The notes below the pieces were generated by a model. The model made no database searches. It was not told where the DNA came from and saw nothing but the letters and a program-made list of their open reading frames with translations. Shown piece by piece: positions 11,161 through 17,935 of a stretch of 57,437 nucleotides of DNA. The stretch's first letter is position 1, and the number at the start of each line of letters is the position of its first letter. The position numbers and the translations under genes are program-made. This stretch comes from Enterococcus nangangensis (GTDB lineage: Bacteria; Bacillota; Bacilli; Lactobacillales; Enterococcaceae), in assembly GCF_005405245.1 (NCBI RefSeq), contig NZ_BJDR01000011.1, positions 1 to 57,437 on the forward strand. The letters are read 5' to 3'.

Positions 11161-11523
11161 ATGAAAAAGCAAAATCCGGTGGTCACTGTGTTAGGAGCAA
11201 TCGCCATCATTAATATGACGCTGCGTTATGTTGGCAAAGCATTCCCCCAGTTAGATATTTTGTGGTGGGGCATTCGGCTAAATACCTTGGTGGCTTTAGT
11301 CTTAGTTGTCGGTGTGGCCAAAGAACAAGCGGGGACGGGGCACCGTTTCGCCCAACATCCACTGCTGGTGCACGTAATTGTTTCTTTCTTTTATGCTTTA
11401 ATTGTCTTCGCTGCTTTTCTCAAACTTACGTTAGCTTTGAAAATTGGAGCGGGGATTGGCTTAGCTGTGATTTGTCTGGGTCTTTTATACATGATGGAAG
11501 GTCGAAGAATGCAACGCAATTAA
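11161..11523 (+). CDS. Small four-TM membrane protein, first of three in a row
   Basis: I do not recognise this 120-residue protein. It has about four hydrophobic stretches (roughly 8-25, 38-53, 66-86, 90-108), short polar loops and a basic C terminus (EGRRMQRN). It starts at ATG 11161 behind GGAAGGA, downstream of a clear promoter, and is 21 bases from the next gene. It resembles the following two proteins in length and layout more than in residues. Possibilities include an immunity-like, regulatory or small transporter subunit; none is supported by a motif. Confidence 0.7.
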   Translation: MKKQNPVVTVLGAIAIINMTLRYVGKAFPQLDILWWGIRLNTLVALVLVVGVAKEQAGTGHRFAQHPLLVHVIVSFFYALIVFAAFLKLTLALKIGAGIGLAVICLGLLYMMEGRRMQRN

Positions 11524-11544
11524 TCAAGAAGAGGGGTAAAGAAT

Positions 11545-11940
11545 ATGTCCATTCGTACGAAGTTCAATAAAATAGTAAGTAATTTTGTGATTGTCTTTGT
11601 GGTGGCGATGGGAGCCGATGTCCTCATGCTCCGTTTAATGGATTGGCTGCCCCAAGGTGATTTTGCTTGGATGCTGTTGGATAAATTTATTAAATTTGGT
11701 TTTATTCTCTGGTTTGTTGCCTATTTGACGGCGAGAAGAGAAGGGCGCCCGATTGTCTTAGACAAATATATTTTTGGCTCGTTGCTCATTTTTTCTGTGA
11801 TGGATACTGGGGTTAATTTTATCCAAAGACTACACTTTAGTAGCGACATCCATCTATTTTTAATTGGTTTGCGCTTCGTTTTATTTCTAGTGCTACTCTT
11901 TGTTTTTTATAAAATCTATCGTCGTAAACTTCAACAATAA
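11545..11940 (+). CDS. Small four-TM membrane protein, second of three
   Basis: A 131-residue hydrophobic protein of unknown function. It has about four membrane segments and shares a pattern with the next gene: FNKIVSNFVIVFVV at the start, a W-P-(Q/A)-G motif near residue 35, a basic loop with (R/K)xGxxxxxDK near 65, xDTGVNFIQRL near 92, and a terminal LLFVFYKIYRRK. The two are clear tandem paralogues. ATG 11545 follows AGAGGGG. It is almost contiguous with the next gene, so co-translation is likely. Confidence 0.75.
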   Translation: MSIRTKFNKIVSNFVIVFVVAMGADVLMLRLMDWLPQGDFAWMLLDKFIKFGFILWFVAYLTARREGRPIVLDKYIFGSLLIFSVMDTGVNFIQRLHFSSDIHLFLIGLRFVLFLVLLFVFYKIYRRKLQQ

Positions 11941-11952
11941 AGGAGAGTGTCG

Positions 11953-12342
11953 ATGTTAAAGAAATTATTGAATAACCTCGTAGTGGTATTTATCTTAGTC
12001 GTTTCCCTCCGTGTGCTCATGGATCACATGGAGGAATGGGTGCCTGCTGGTTTATTTTTATGGCGTGCTGTAGGAAAACTGATTATGTTGTCCTTTCTCT
12101 TTTGGGTGATAGAGCGAGAAACTGCTAAGAAGTCCGGACAATCCTACACCTTTGATAAAGCACTTTTTGCTTCAGCAATAGTCTATGCTGTCGTCGCTAC
12201 AGGGATTGATTTTTTACAAAAATTGCCAACCTTTGTCCAAACACCAGCTATCGGAATTGGCTTACACATCCTCCTTATAATTTTCTTGCTGTTTGCCTTA
12301 TATAAAGTCTATAAGCATAAAAATCAACAACAATCCAATTAA
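11953..12342 (+). CDS. Small four-TM membrane protein, third of three (paralogue of the second)
   Basis: A 129-residue membrane protein that matches its upstream neighbour along its length: LLNNLVVVFILVV, WVPAGLFLW, the loop KKSGQSYTFDKALF, ATGIDFLQKLP and LLFALYKVYKHK. This points to tandem duplication. ATG 11953 lies seven bases after AAGGAG; an in-frame GTG at 11947 is too close to the ribosome site. Function is unknown. A terminator follows, so the cluster is a closed three-gene transcription unit. Confidence 0.75.
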   Translation: MLKKLLNNLVVVFILVVSLRVLMDHMEEWVPAGLFLWRAVGKLIMLSFLFWVIERETAKKSGQSYTFDKALFASAIVYAVVATGIDFLQKLPTFVQTPAIGIGLHILLIIFLLFALYKVYKHKNQQQSN

Positions 12343-12356
12343 TAGTCTTCCCCAAA

Positions 12357-12393
12357 GGAGCACCACGATTTTGTCGTAGGTGTTTCTTTTTTT
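12357..12393 (+). terminator. Terminator of the three-gene membrane cluster
   Basis: GGAGCACC-A-CGA pairs with TCG-TA-GGTGTTTC around a TTTTG loop, followed by seven T residues. It also faces the convergent antitoxin-like gene. Confidence 0.75.
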
Positions 12394-12442
12394 GCGTAGC
12401 TTACTGCAAATTAAAAAAGACTACTCGTGAGAGCAACCTTTT

Positions 12443-12751
12443 TTAAGATGGTTGGATATTATTTAATTCTTTTTCAAAAGCCTCTTTGGCAGGAATACCT
12501 TTACCACTCATTATTTCTGCATATCCTTTTTCAAGCTCGTGATTCATTTCCTCATCAGAAAGTTTGCTGGCATTTAATATACGATGGTCTGGTAATTTCA
12601 CATCAAATGGAAGTCCGCGCTGCAAAATAATCTGTTTATAAAACATAGTGATTGCGTTTGATGCGGGAATTCCCAGTGTGTTGAGGATTTCTTCTGCTTG
12701 CTCTTTTACATCAGGCTCGATGCGCGCATATAAATTTGCCGTTTTAGCCAT
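12443..12751 (-). CDS. RelB/DinJ-family antitoxin-like protein without an adjacent toxin
   Basis: A 102-residue protein starting MAKTANLYARIEPDVKEQAEEILNTLGIPASNAITMFYKQIILQRGLPFD. This is the ribbon-helix-helix DNA-binding pattern of the RelB/DinJ family of type II antitoxins. Normally a RelE/YafQ toxin gene follows within a few bases. Here only about 100 bases separate the stop codon from the end of the neighbouring membrane cluster, and no toxin frame is present on either side. The gene starts behind GGGAGGT, and an AT-rich palindrome (AATTATAATT near 12782) lies in its promoter region as a possible autoregulatory site. It is best read as an orphan or solitary regulator. Confidence 0.8.
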   Translation of the reverse strand: MAKTANLYARIEPDVKEQAEEILNTLGIPASNAITMFYKQIILQRGLPFDVKLPDHRILNASKLSDEEMNHELEKGYAEIMSGKGIPAKEAFEKELNNIQPS

Positions 12752-12890
12752 CTAGTTTACCTCCCACTCTTTTATAGTACAATTATAATTTTTTGTGCGG
12801 ACAAAAGCAATACATTCGATTAGGATAACGAATTATCATAAGAAGTTATTTCCGAAAGATTCCGTGAAAATTTTCGCAAAAACAAGTCTA

Positions 12891-12953
12891 GTGTCTTGAC
12901 ACCTAACTGTAAACAAAGTAAAATGAACAAGAATTTAACGTGTCATGACATGT
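12891..12953 (+). promoter_or_regulatory. niaX promoter with two TGTCWTGACA operators
   Basis: A near-ideal promoter is visible: TTGACA (12896-12901), 17 bases, TAAAAT (12919-12924). The palindrome TGTCTTGACA (12892-12901) covers the -35 box. A second, TGTCATGACA (12941-12950), lies in the leader just before the ribosome site. Their centres are 49 bases apart. Paired sites of the same sequence around a promoter indicate a dimeric repressor. The form fits what I recall for the niacin regulator NiaR of Firmicutes, but that match is from memory. Confidence 0.75.
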
Positions 12954-12968
12954 TTGGAGGAGATTATT

Positions 12969-13574
12969 ATGGGAAGAAGTTCATTGTCAGTGCGCCAACT
13001 CGCTTTATCTGGATTATTAATTGCCATGGGGATTATGATTCCCATGTATATGCCCCGATTCACGATGGGGCCAGCTAGTTTCACTTTGGCTAGCCACGTA
13101 CCCGTGTTCATCGCCATGTTTGTTTCACCATTTTCCGCAGCAGTAGTGGCTGTGGGTACAGCCTTTGGTTTTTTTATGACCGCTACGCCAATCATCGCTT
13201 TTCGCGCTTTGAGTCACTTAGTCTTTGCGGTCCTTGGAGCAATCTATTTGCAAAAGAATCCCAAGATTGTTTTGAAGACTAGTCAATTTATGATTTTTAA
13301 TTCTGTGATTGCTTTGATTCACGCCGCAGTAGAATTAGCGGTAGTAACGGTGTTCTTCACAGTAGGGAATATGCCGGAAGCTTACTACACACAAGGCTAT
13401 TTTTATTCCATCGTTATCTTGATGGGCGTTGGCGGTGTGATTCACTCTTTGGTGGACTACACGATTGCTTACGCTGTCGGGAAAAGTCTTAGCCGGACTT
13501 TCGACTTACCAATCTTCAGCAAAGCAAAAGGTGAGCTACACGCAGATGAAGCTTTACGCGCTAAAATTTCTTAA
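12969..13574 (+). CDS. niaX: ECF transporter S component, niacin (NiaX) type
   Basis: Substrate-binding membrane subunit of an energy-coupling-factor vitamin transporter, which works with a shared EcfA/A'/T module encoded elsewhere. The 201-residue protein has about six hydrophobic segments and the segment LALSGLLIAMGIMIPMYMPRFTMGPASFTLASHVPVFIAMFVSP, quoted here only as its general location (residues 10-54), typical of NiaX-like S components. ATG 12969 follows TTTGGAGGAG; longer readings upstream lack support. Niacin is the likely substrate given the family and the twin operators in its promoter. Another vitamin is possible. Confidence 0.72.
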   Translation: MGRSSLSVRQLALSGLLIAMGIMIPMYMPRFTMGPASFTLASHVPVFIAMFVSPFSAAVVAVGTAFGFFMTATPIIAFRALSHLVFAVLGAIYLQKNPKIVLKTSQFMIFNSVIALIHAAVELAVVTVFFTVGNMPEAYYTQGYFYSIVILMGVGGVIHSLVDYTIAYAVGKSLSRTFDLPIFSKAKGELHADEALRAKIS

Positions 13575-13586
13575 AAAAATCATACG

Positions 13587-13617
13587 AAAAAGCCCGACTG
13601 CGCGTCGAGCTTTTTTT
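13587..13617 (+). terminator. Terminator after niaX
   Basis: AAAAAGC-C-CGAC pairs with GTCG-A-GCTTTTT across a five-base loop, with a seven-T run. Confidence 0.85.
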
Positions 13618-13715
13618 GTTGGAAAAATTTTATTGGTGTACGTAGAGAGTTAGACTAAGAAAAATTTGTTAATCAATATCATCTTAAGAGTGATAACTTT
13701 TTCCGGGTAAACATC

Positions 13716-13970
13716 TTATTTATCAACTAGCGACTTATATAGTTTCTCGTATTGTTTCATGCTCTCTCTTGCGAGAGCAAACACTTCTTCATCAGATGCT
13801 TCGTCAACCTTTTTTAGAATGACATCATCGTCACTTAAGACGTATTGAATATAAATTTCGCCATCATCTGCTGAGATACGTAAGAGGGCACTTACTTCTT
13901 TTGGAACAGGCAAAATATAACTATCGCCATCTTTTCTCAGCTTAATTGGTTTTGATAAGATCTTGTCCAT
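13716..13970 (-). CDS. AbrB/MazE-like small protein, apparently orphan
   Basis: An 84-residue protein starting MDKILSKPIKLRKDGDSYILPVPKEVSALLRIS, which resembles the swapped-hairpin SpoVT-AbrB DNA-binding fold of MazE/PemI antitoxins. An acidic tail follows (DEASDEEVFALARESMKQYEK). ATG 13970 follows AAGGAG ten bases upstream; the longer frame to 14003 has no ribosome site. No toxin gene accompanies it on either side: upstream is a structured non-coding region and downstream the niaX terminator. It may be a solitary regulator or an antitoxin left after toxin loss. Confidence 0.7.
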   Translation of the reverse strand: MDKILSKPIKLRKDGDSYILPVPKEVSALLRISADDGEIYIQYVLSDDDVILKKVDEASDEEVFALARESMKQYEKLYKSLVDK

Positions 13971-14076
13971 GGACTGTTCACTCCTTTTCTTGTGTGTAAA
14001 CAATACACCGTACCATTAGTAAAATCAAATCTATTTATTGTTCGGGTGAAAATAAATTTTTTAAACGAGCTTACTT

Positions 14077-14210
14077 AGCTCTTCCATGTGTCCAGCTTTC
14101 CCAACTAGAAGAGTCGGTAATAAGCCATAAGGCACAAAAAATTTGGAAAACAATTTTCCATGCCTTCCGTCTTATTACTCCTCTTCTGAGCGAGTTGTCA
14201 AAGCTCTTCC
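14077..14210. repeat. Imperfect inverted repeat flanked by 9-bp direct repeats
   Basis: AGCTCTTCC occurs at 14077-14085 and again at 14202-14210. Between them is a long interrupted hairpin: AGAAGAG (14107-14113) with CTCTTCT (14181-14187), GTAATAAG (14117-14124) with CTTATTAC (14171-14178), AGGCA (14130-14134) with TGCCT (14161-14165), and GGAAAA/TTTTCC inside. No coding frame is present. It could be a decayed miniature mobile element with a target duplication, or a small structured RNA. Confidence 0.45.
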
Positions 14211-14211
14211 A

Positions 14212-14249
14212 ATAAAAAATAGCCACCTTCTATTGCTAGAAGGTGGCTA
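14212..14249 (-). terminator. Terminator of the msmK/ugpC gene
   Basis: Perfect 13-bp stem (14220-14232 with 14237-14249) and TTGC loop. On the minus strand the stem is followed by six T residues. It sits 17 bases past the stop codon. Confidence 0.92.
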
Positions 14250-14266
14250 GAAAAGGGGGACGTAGT

Positions 14267-15370
14267 TTAGCGAATTACTTGTTCAGTTTCAAGATCGAAG
14301 AAGTGTGCTTTGTTTAAGTTGAAAGCCAAATCGATAGTGTCTTCTGGTTTGTAATAGTTACGAGCGTCAACTTTAGAAATGAATTCTGTTTCGTCGAGTT
14401 TCGTGTATAACATTGTTTCAGCACCTAATAATTCAGATACGACGATTTCAGCTTTAACAACAGATTCTGGAGCAGCTTGGATAGCTACTGGTTCAGAGTG
14501 GATATCTTCTGGACGGATACCAAAAGTTAATTCTTTACCTTCGTAACCAGCTTCAACCAAGACTTTGTTTTTGCCTTCTGGTAAACGTAATTTAAGGTCG
14601 CGGCCGTTAGAAATCACGCCGTTGTTTAACGTAACTTTGAAGAAGTTCATGGCAGGGGAACCAATGAAGCTTGCTACGAACAAGTTGTTTGGTGTATCGT
14701 AAACTTCTTTAGGTGTACCAACTTGTTGGATAATCCCAGCGCTCATGATAACGATTCGGTCAGCCATGGTCATAGCTTCTGTTTGGTCGTGAGTTACGTA
14801 GATTGTTGTTGTTTCCAAACGACGGTGCAATTTAGCAATTTCAGCACGCATGGAAACACGTAATTTAGCATCCAAGTTAGATAAAGGTTCATCCATCAAG
14901 AAGACTTTAGCATCACGCACGATGGCACGTCCTAAGGCAACCCGTTGACGTTGTCCACCAGATAATGCAGCTGGTTTACGTTTCAAGTATTCTGTTAAGC
15001 CTAAGATTTCAGCAGCGTTTTCAACACGTTGTTTGATATCAGCTTTGTCGTATTTACGCAATTTCAAACCGAAAGCCATGTTATCATACACGGTCATGTG
15101 TGGGTATAAAGCGTAGTTTTGGAATACCATAGCGATGTCACGGTCTTTAGGCGCTACATCGTTCATCATTTTGTCGCCAATCCAAAGTTCACCTTCAGTG
15201 ATATCTTCAAGACCTGCGATCATCCGCAAGGTAGTAGATTTACCACAACCGGAAGGACCAACGAAAACGATAAATTCGCGATCGGCGATGTCCAAGTTAA
15301 AGTCGTTTACAGAGTAGAAATCATTATTTTCGTATTTTTTGTATACGTGTTTTAATGCCATTTGTACCAT
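14267..15370 (-). CDS. msmK: Multiple-sugar ABC transporter ATPase (MsmK/UgpC type)
   Basis: Cytoplasmic ATPase that powers carbohydrate ABC importers (CUT1 family). One such ATPase often serves several permeases in Lactobacillales. The 367-residue protein has Walker A GPSGCGKST, the Q-loop MVFQNYALYPHMTV, the signature LSGGQRQRVALGRAI, Walker B VFLMDEPLSNLDAKLR and the H-loop VTHDQTEAMTMADRI. A C-terminal TOBE/MOP-type domain (about 240-367) includes FGIRPEDI. ATG 15370 follows AAGGTGAG. No permease or binding-protein gene is adjacent, which fits a shared ATPase. A cre-like site between its -35 and -10 suggests CcpA-dependent catabolite control. Confidence 0.9.
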   Translation of the reverse strand: MVQMALKHVYKKYENNDFYSVNDFNLDIADREFIVFVGPSGCGKSTTLRMIAGLEDITEGELWIGDKMMNDVAPKDRDIAMVFQNYALYPHMTVYDNMAFGLKLRKYDKADIKQRVENAAEILGLTEYLKRKPAALSGGQRQRVALGRAIVRDAKVFLMDEPLSNLDAKLRVSMRAEIAKLHRRLETTTIYVTHDQTEAMTMADRIVIMSAGIIQQVGTPKEVYDTPNNLFVASFIGSPAMNFFKVTLNNGVISNGRDLKLRLPEGKNKVLVEAGYEGKELTFGIRPEDIHSEPVAIQAAPESVVKAEIVVSELLGAETMLYTKLDETEFISKVDARNYYKPEDTIDLAFNLNKAHFFDLETEQVIR

Positions 15371-15419
15371 AAGTTTCACTCACCTTTTGTTTTTTTAGTA
15401 TTGCTTAACTGATGTCTTT

Positions 15420-15448
15420 AGTATATTGAAAACGGTTCCTCTCCACAA
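15420..15448 (-). promoter_or_regulatory. msmK promoter with embedded cre site
   Basis: On the minus strand TTGTGG (15448-15443), 17 bases, TATACT (15425-15420). Between them lies TGAAAACGGTTCCT (15427-15440, plus-strand orientation), which fits the CcpA cre consensus TGWAARCGYTWNCW at 13 of 14 positions. Binding here would block RNA polymerase. Confidence 0.72.
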
Positions 15449-15488
15449 GGTCAGGATGCACAAGAAAACGGTGTCAATTTTCAGCATG

Positions 15489-15518
15489 TTGCCCAATAGT
15501 TTTTGTTTGTGGTATCAT
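15489..15518 (+). promoter_or_regulatory. Promoter of mgsA
   Basis: TTGCCC (15489-15494), 18 bases, TATCAT (15513-15518), some 37 bases before the mgsA start. Confidence 0.55.
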
Positions 15519-15554
15519 GAGGGCGAATTAAGTGCTGGAAGGAGCATGATTGAA

Positions 15555-15974
15555 ATGAAAATTGCATTGATTGCCCATGATCGTAAAAAAGATTTAATTG
15601 TTAAATTAGCGACAGCGTATCAAGATATTTTAGCGCAACATGAACTTTTTGCTACAGGCACGACTGGACAACGAATTATGGAAGCAACGGGTTTACCGGT
15701 GCACCGCTTCAAGTCCGGTCCTTTAGGGGGCGACCAACAAATTGGCGCCATGATTTCGGAAGATAAAATGGATTTAGTAATTTTTTTGCGGGATCCATTA
15801 GCGGCCCAACCCCACGAACCAGACGTCAACGCTTTGATTCGTTTAAGCGACGTTTACGAAGTACCGCTAGCCACCAACATTGGCACGGCGGAAGTACTGA
15901 TTCGCGGATTGAAAGCTGGCTTCATTGACTTTCGTAACGTGGTTCACGATGATCCCCATCCTGTTAGTTTATAA
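15555..15974 (+). CDS. mgsA: Methylglyoxal synthase
   Basis: Converts dihydroxyacetone phosphate to methylglyoxal and phosphate, a bypass used when sugar phosphates accumulate. The 139-residue protein has [11 protein letters not shown] at the start, the phosphate-binding [10 protein letters not shown], the catalytic-aspartate motif [11 protein letters not shown] (Asp60) and the [15 protein letters not shown] segment. ATG 15555 lies ten bases after GGAAGGAG; an ATG at 15546 is too close to the ribosome site. It is divergent from the sugar ATPase gene across a cre-containing region, linking two steps of sugar uptake and overflow. Confidence 0.93.
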   Translation: MKIALIAHDRKKDLIVKLATAYQDILAQHELFATGTTGQRIMEATGLPVHRFKSGPLGGDQQIGAMISEDKMDLVIFLRDPLAAQPHEPDVNALIRLSDVYEVPLATNIGTAEVLIRGLKAGFIDFRNVVHDDPHPVSL

Positions 15975-15978
15975 AAAG

Positions 15979-16052
15979 AAAATCCGTTAAAAGCTGACGC
16001 TGCCCAACAAAAAATTTGTGGGGAAGTTCAGAAGCTTTTGACGGATTTTTTT
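15979..16052 (+). terminator. Large terminator after mgsA
   Basis: AAAATCCGT-T-AAAAGCT (15979-15995) pairs with AGCTTTT-G-ACGGATTTT (16033-16049), with an internal branched region and a seven-T run. Confidence 0.85.
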
Positions 16053-16088
16053 GTTGGCGCCAAGACTAACAAAGAGAAGAGGACTAAG

Positions 16089-16418
16089 ATGAGAACTATT
16101 GAAATTTATGACTATCACCTACAAGCTAACCAACAAGATTTATTTCACATTCAAGAACTAGCGATTGTTCCAGGGGAGAAGGTGGGCTTCGTGGCGGAAA
16201 ACGGGCAAGGGAAGACGACTTTATTTAAAAAAATAATGGCCCAAGATGATGAAAGAATTCGCGTGCATGGTTCACTGGCGTACCTACCCCAGCTTTTTAT
16301 TGACCATGATTGTAGTGGTGGCGAAAAGGTAAAGGCCGAGTTGATGCGTTTATTTAAAGGCGAAGAAGATAGTCTACTGTCACAGGAACACTTCCAACCT
16401 TTTTATCGTATTGTATAG
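16089..16418 (+). pseudogene. Truncated ABC-F ATPase gene
   Basis: A 110-residue remnant of an ABC-F protein of the Lsa/Vga/Msr ribosome-protection type. It keeps Walker A (ENGQGKTTLF), the YLPQ Q-loop and the signature CSGGEKVKAELMRLFKGEED. It then turns into SLLSQEHFQPFYRIV-stop exactly where Walker B (LLLDEPTNHLD) should follow. A full protein would be about 490-550 residues with two ATPase domains. No matching sequence continues downstream in any frame that I could see, so this looks like a deletion rather than a simple frameshift. ATG 16089 follows AGAGGACTAAG. The fragment is unlikely to protect ribosomes. Confidence 0.75.
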
Positions 16419-16493
16419 ACTCAATTGAAATGTTATCATGTATTTACCAAGTAAGGGTTTACAAAAGAGGGTGAAAGGATTGGAGAGGTACAG

Positions 16494-16763
16494 ATGACCA
16501 TTGAAGAAAAATATAAAAAGTATACAGATAATGTTGTCGCAAAAATTATTTTAATCTCCGCCCTGTATTCATTAATTTTGGAGGATAAAGTAGCAAGCGC
16601 GATTGTTGATGCAATTATGCTCTATATCCTACCAATCATTGCCTTTTCTTATGTGATAATTATGTATTTTGTGATGAAACCAAAAGCTCCTGTGAAGTTT
16701 ATCTTTTCCGCCCTTATTCTTGCTGCCTATTTGTATCTCTTTGCCAGAAGTTGCTTAAGCTAA
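16494..16763 (+). CDS. Small hypothetical membrane protein
   Basis: An 89-residue protein with a charged N terminus (MTIEEKYKKYTD) and three hydrophobic stretches (about 15-28, 38-59, 68-86). ATG 16494 follows GGAGAGG. It is followed by a strong bidirectional terminator. I do not recognise a family. It sits just after the ABC-F fragment but shares no frame with it. Confidence 0.6.
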   Translation: MTIEEKYKKYTDNVVAKIILISALYSLILEDKVASAIVDAIMLYILPIIAFSYVIIMYFVMKPKAPVKFIFSALILAAYLYLFARSCLS

Positions 16764-16783
16764 AAAATGTCGTGCTACAGACG

Positions 16784-16830
16784 AAAAGATGATGTTAACT
16801 TCGCCAAAATGGAAATTAACATCATCTTTT
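16784..16830. terminator. Bidirectional terminator
   Basis: Perfect 15-bp arms AAAAGATGATGTTAA (16784-16798) and complement (16816-16830). Convergent genes end on both sides. Confidence 0.9.
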
Positions 16831-16838
16831 CTAATTTC

Positions 16839-17432
16839 TTATTTCGCTTCTACTTTTTCTAAGTGTCGCACATGTACTACTTCTCGATAGAGTGAGGAGT
16901 TATAATGAGCAACCCCTTGCGTAGTAATTGCTACTTTGTCGCCAGTTGCCAACTTTTCATGGGAATTATCAAACCAAACAACGTCTGGACTTGTCGACTT
17001 TAGTTCCATATGGTGCTTATTATAGACGTCAATCAATTCTGTTGTAGCAAAACCAACTTGATTTTTGGTGGAATCGACACTCACCACATAGCCCACTTCG
17101 GTAGCTTTAGCAAAAAAATTTGTATAAATAGGGTAGATTGATCTAAACGTCAGAATCAGAATAGGAATCAAAGCTAACCAAATTTTTGTTTTTCTAGTTT
17201 TTGCGGGGCGAAGGATTAAGAAGTAATAACCCACTAAACTAATAGCGATAGCCACCAAAGCATAGGGTAAAAAAAGATGCATGGCGTTTGCCTCGGCGGT
17301 GACGCTAGCACTAGTTTGGGCGTTAAAGAAATCAGCGTCTTGCATGGGAATAAGCAGGGGAAAAGTCATTAAAAAGCCTAAGACAAATAGTACGCGTACT
17401 AAAGCTTTCAAAAAAATTTTTAAGGTCTGCAC
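16839..17432 (-). CDS. Hypothetical membrane protein with an extracytoplasmic C-terminal domain
   Basis: A 197-residue protein with three hydrophobic segments (about 9-30, 53-73, 84-100). A ~90-residue polar domain follows (VGYVVSVDSTKNQVGFATTELIDVYN...) that may fold as a small beta barrel outside the membrane. The start is GTG behind GTGAGGTAG. I recognise no family. The gene is monocistronic, between the bidirectional terminator and the mazEF unit on the same strand, which has its own terminator. Confidence 0.6.
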   Translation of the reverse strand: MQTLKIFLKALVRVLFVLGFLMTFPLLIPMQDADFFNAQTSASVTAEANAMHLFLPYALVAIAISLVGYYFLILRPAKTRKTKIWLALIPILILTFRSIYPIYTNFFAKATEVGYVVSVDSTKNQVGFATTELIDVYNKHHMELKSTSPDVVWFDNSHEKLATGDKVAITTQGVAHYNSSLYREVVHVRHLEKVEAK

Positions 17433-17553
17433 TTTATCTACCTCACTTGTGGTTATTGGTAATTTATTTTATGTTAGCATGAATTTATGTAGATTTATTA
17501 GAAAATAAAGTATTTTTATTATTTCTTAAAAAGCTAACTATTTATTGAGTTGG

Positions 17554-17601
17554 AAAAAGCATAAAGTCAGCATTCATCAGAATGTTAACTTTATGCTTTT
17601 T
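17554..17601 (-). terminator. Terminator of the mazEF operon
   Basis: AAAAAGCATAAAGT (17554-17567) pairs with ACTTTATGCTTTTT (17588-17601). On the minus strand it ends in a T-run. It overlaps the mazF stop codon. Confidence 0.85.
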
Positions 17602-17935
17602 GAAATACCGCGCGAACCTTTAACAAGAGTTCAGTTACAAGTTCCTCATGGGCGTGTTCTAAAAATTTACAGTCTCTTGCTTCGTAGTCAATAGTAGTTA
17701 ATTGATCTAGCAAAACTTTGCCGGTAGTTTTCATTTGATAATTAGGATGGATAGGGACATAGAGAGGATAGTTGCGCTGCGTGCTAGAAATAGGCGCAAC
17801 AATAACGACATTGCTATAATCGGCAATAATATTATGACTTAAAACAATGTAGGGACGTTTACCAGTTTGTTCGTGACCTGAACGCGGCGCAGTGTTCAAT
17901 AATAAAATATCGCCTTGACGTGGGATATTTACCAT
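17591..17935 (-). CDS. mazF: MazF/PemK-family endoribonuclease toxin
   Basis: Sequence-specific mRNA interferase of a type II toxin-antitoxin module. The 114-residue protein begins with PRQGDILLLNTAPRSGHEQTGKRPYIVLS, followed by the VAPISST motif and VLLDQLTTIDYEAR. These contain the conserved arginine, serine/threonine and Q-(L/I)-(T/R)-x-D positions of the MazF/PemK SH3-like fold. It overlaps the antitoxin gene by seven bases, the usual coupling. It looks intact and probably active. Confidence 0.9.
   Translation of the reverse strand: MVNIPRQGDILLLNTAPRSGHEQTGKRPYIVLSHNIIADYSNVVIVAPISSTQRNYPLYVPIHPNYQMKTTGKVLLDQLTTIDYEARDCKFLEHAHEELVTELLLKVRAVFQKA

Noticed and set aside
12427..12630. 67-codon frame opposite the RelB-like gene, considered as a missing toxin
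   Set aside because: It is antisense to the antitoxin, has no RelE/YafQ features and no ribosome site.
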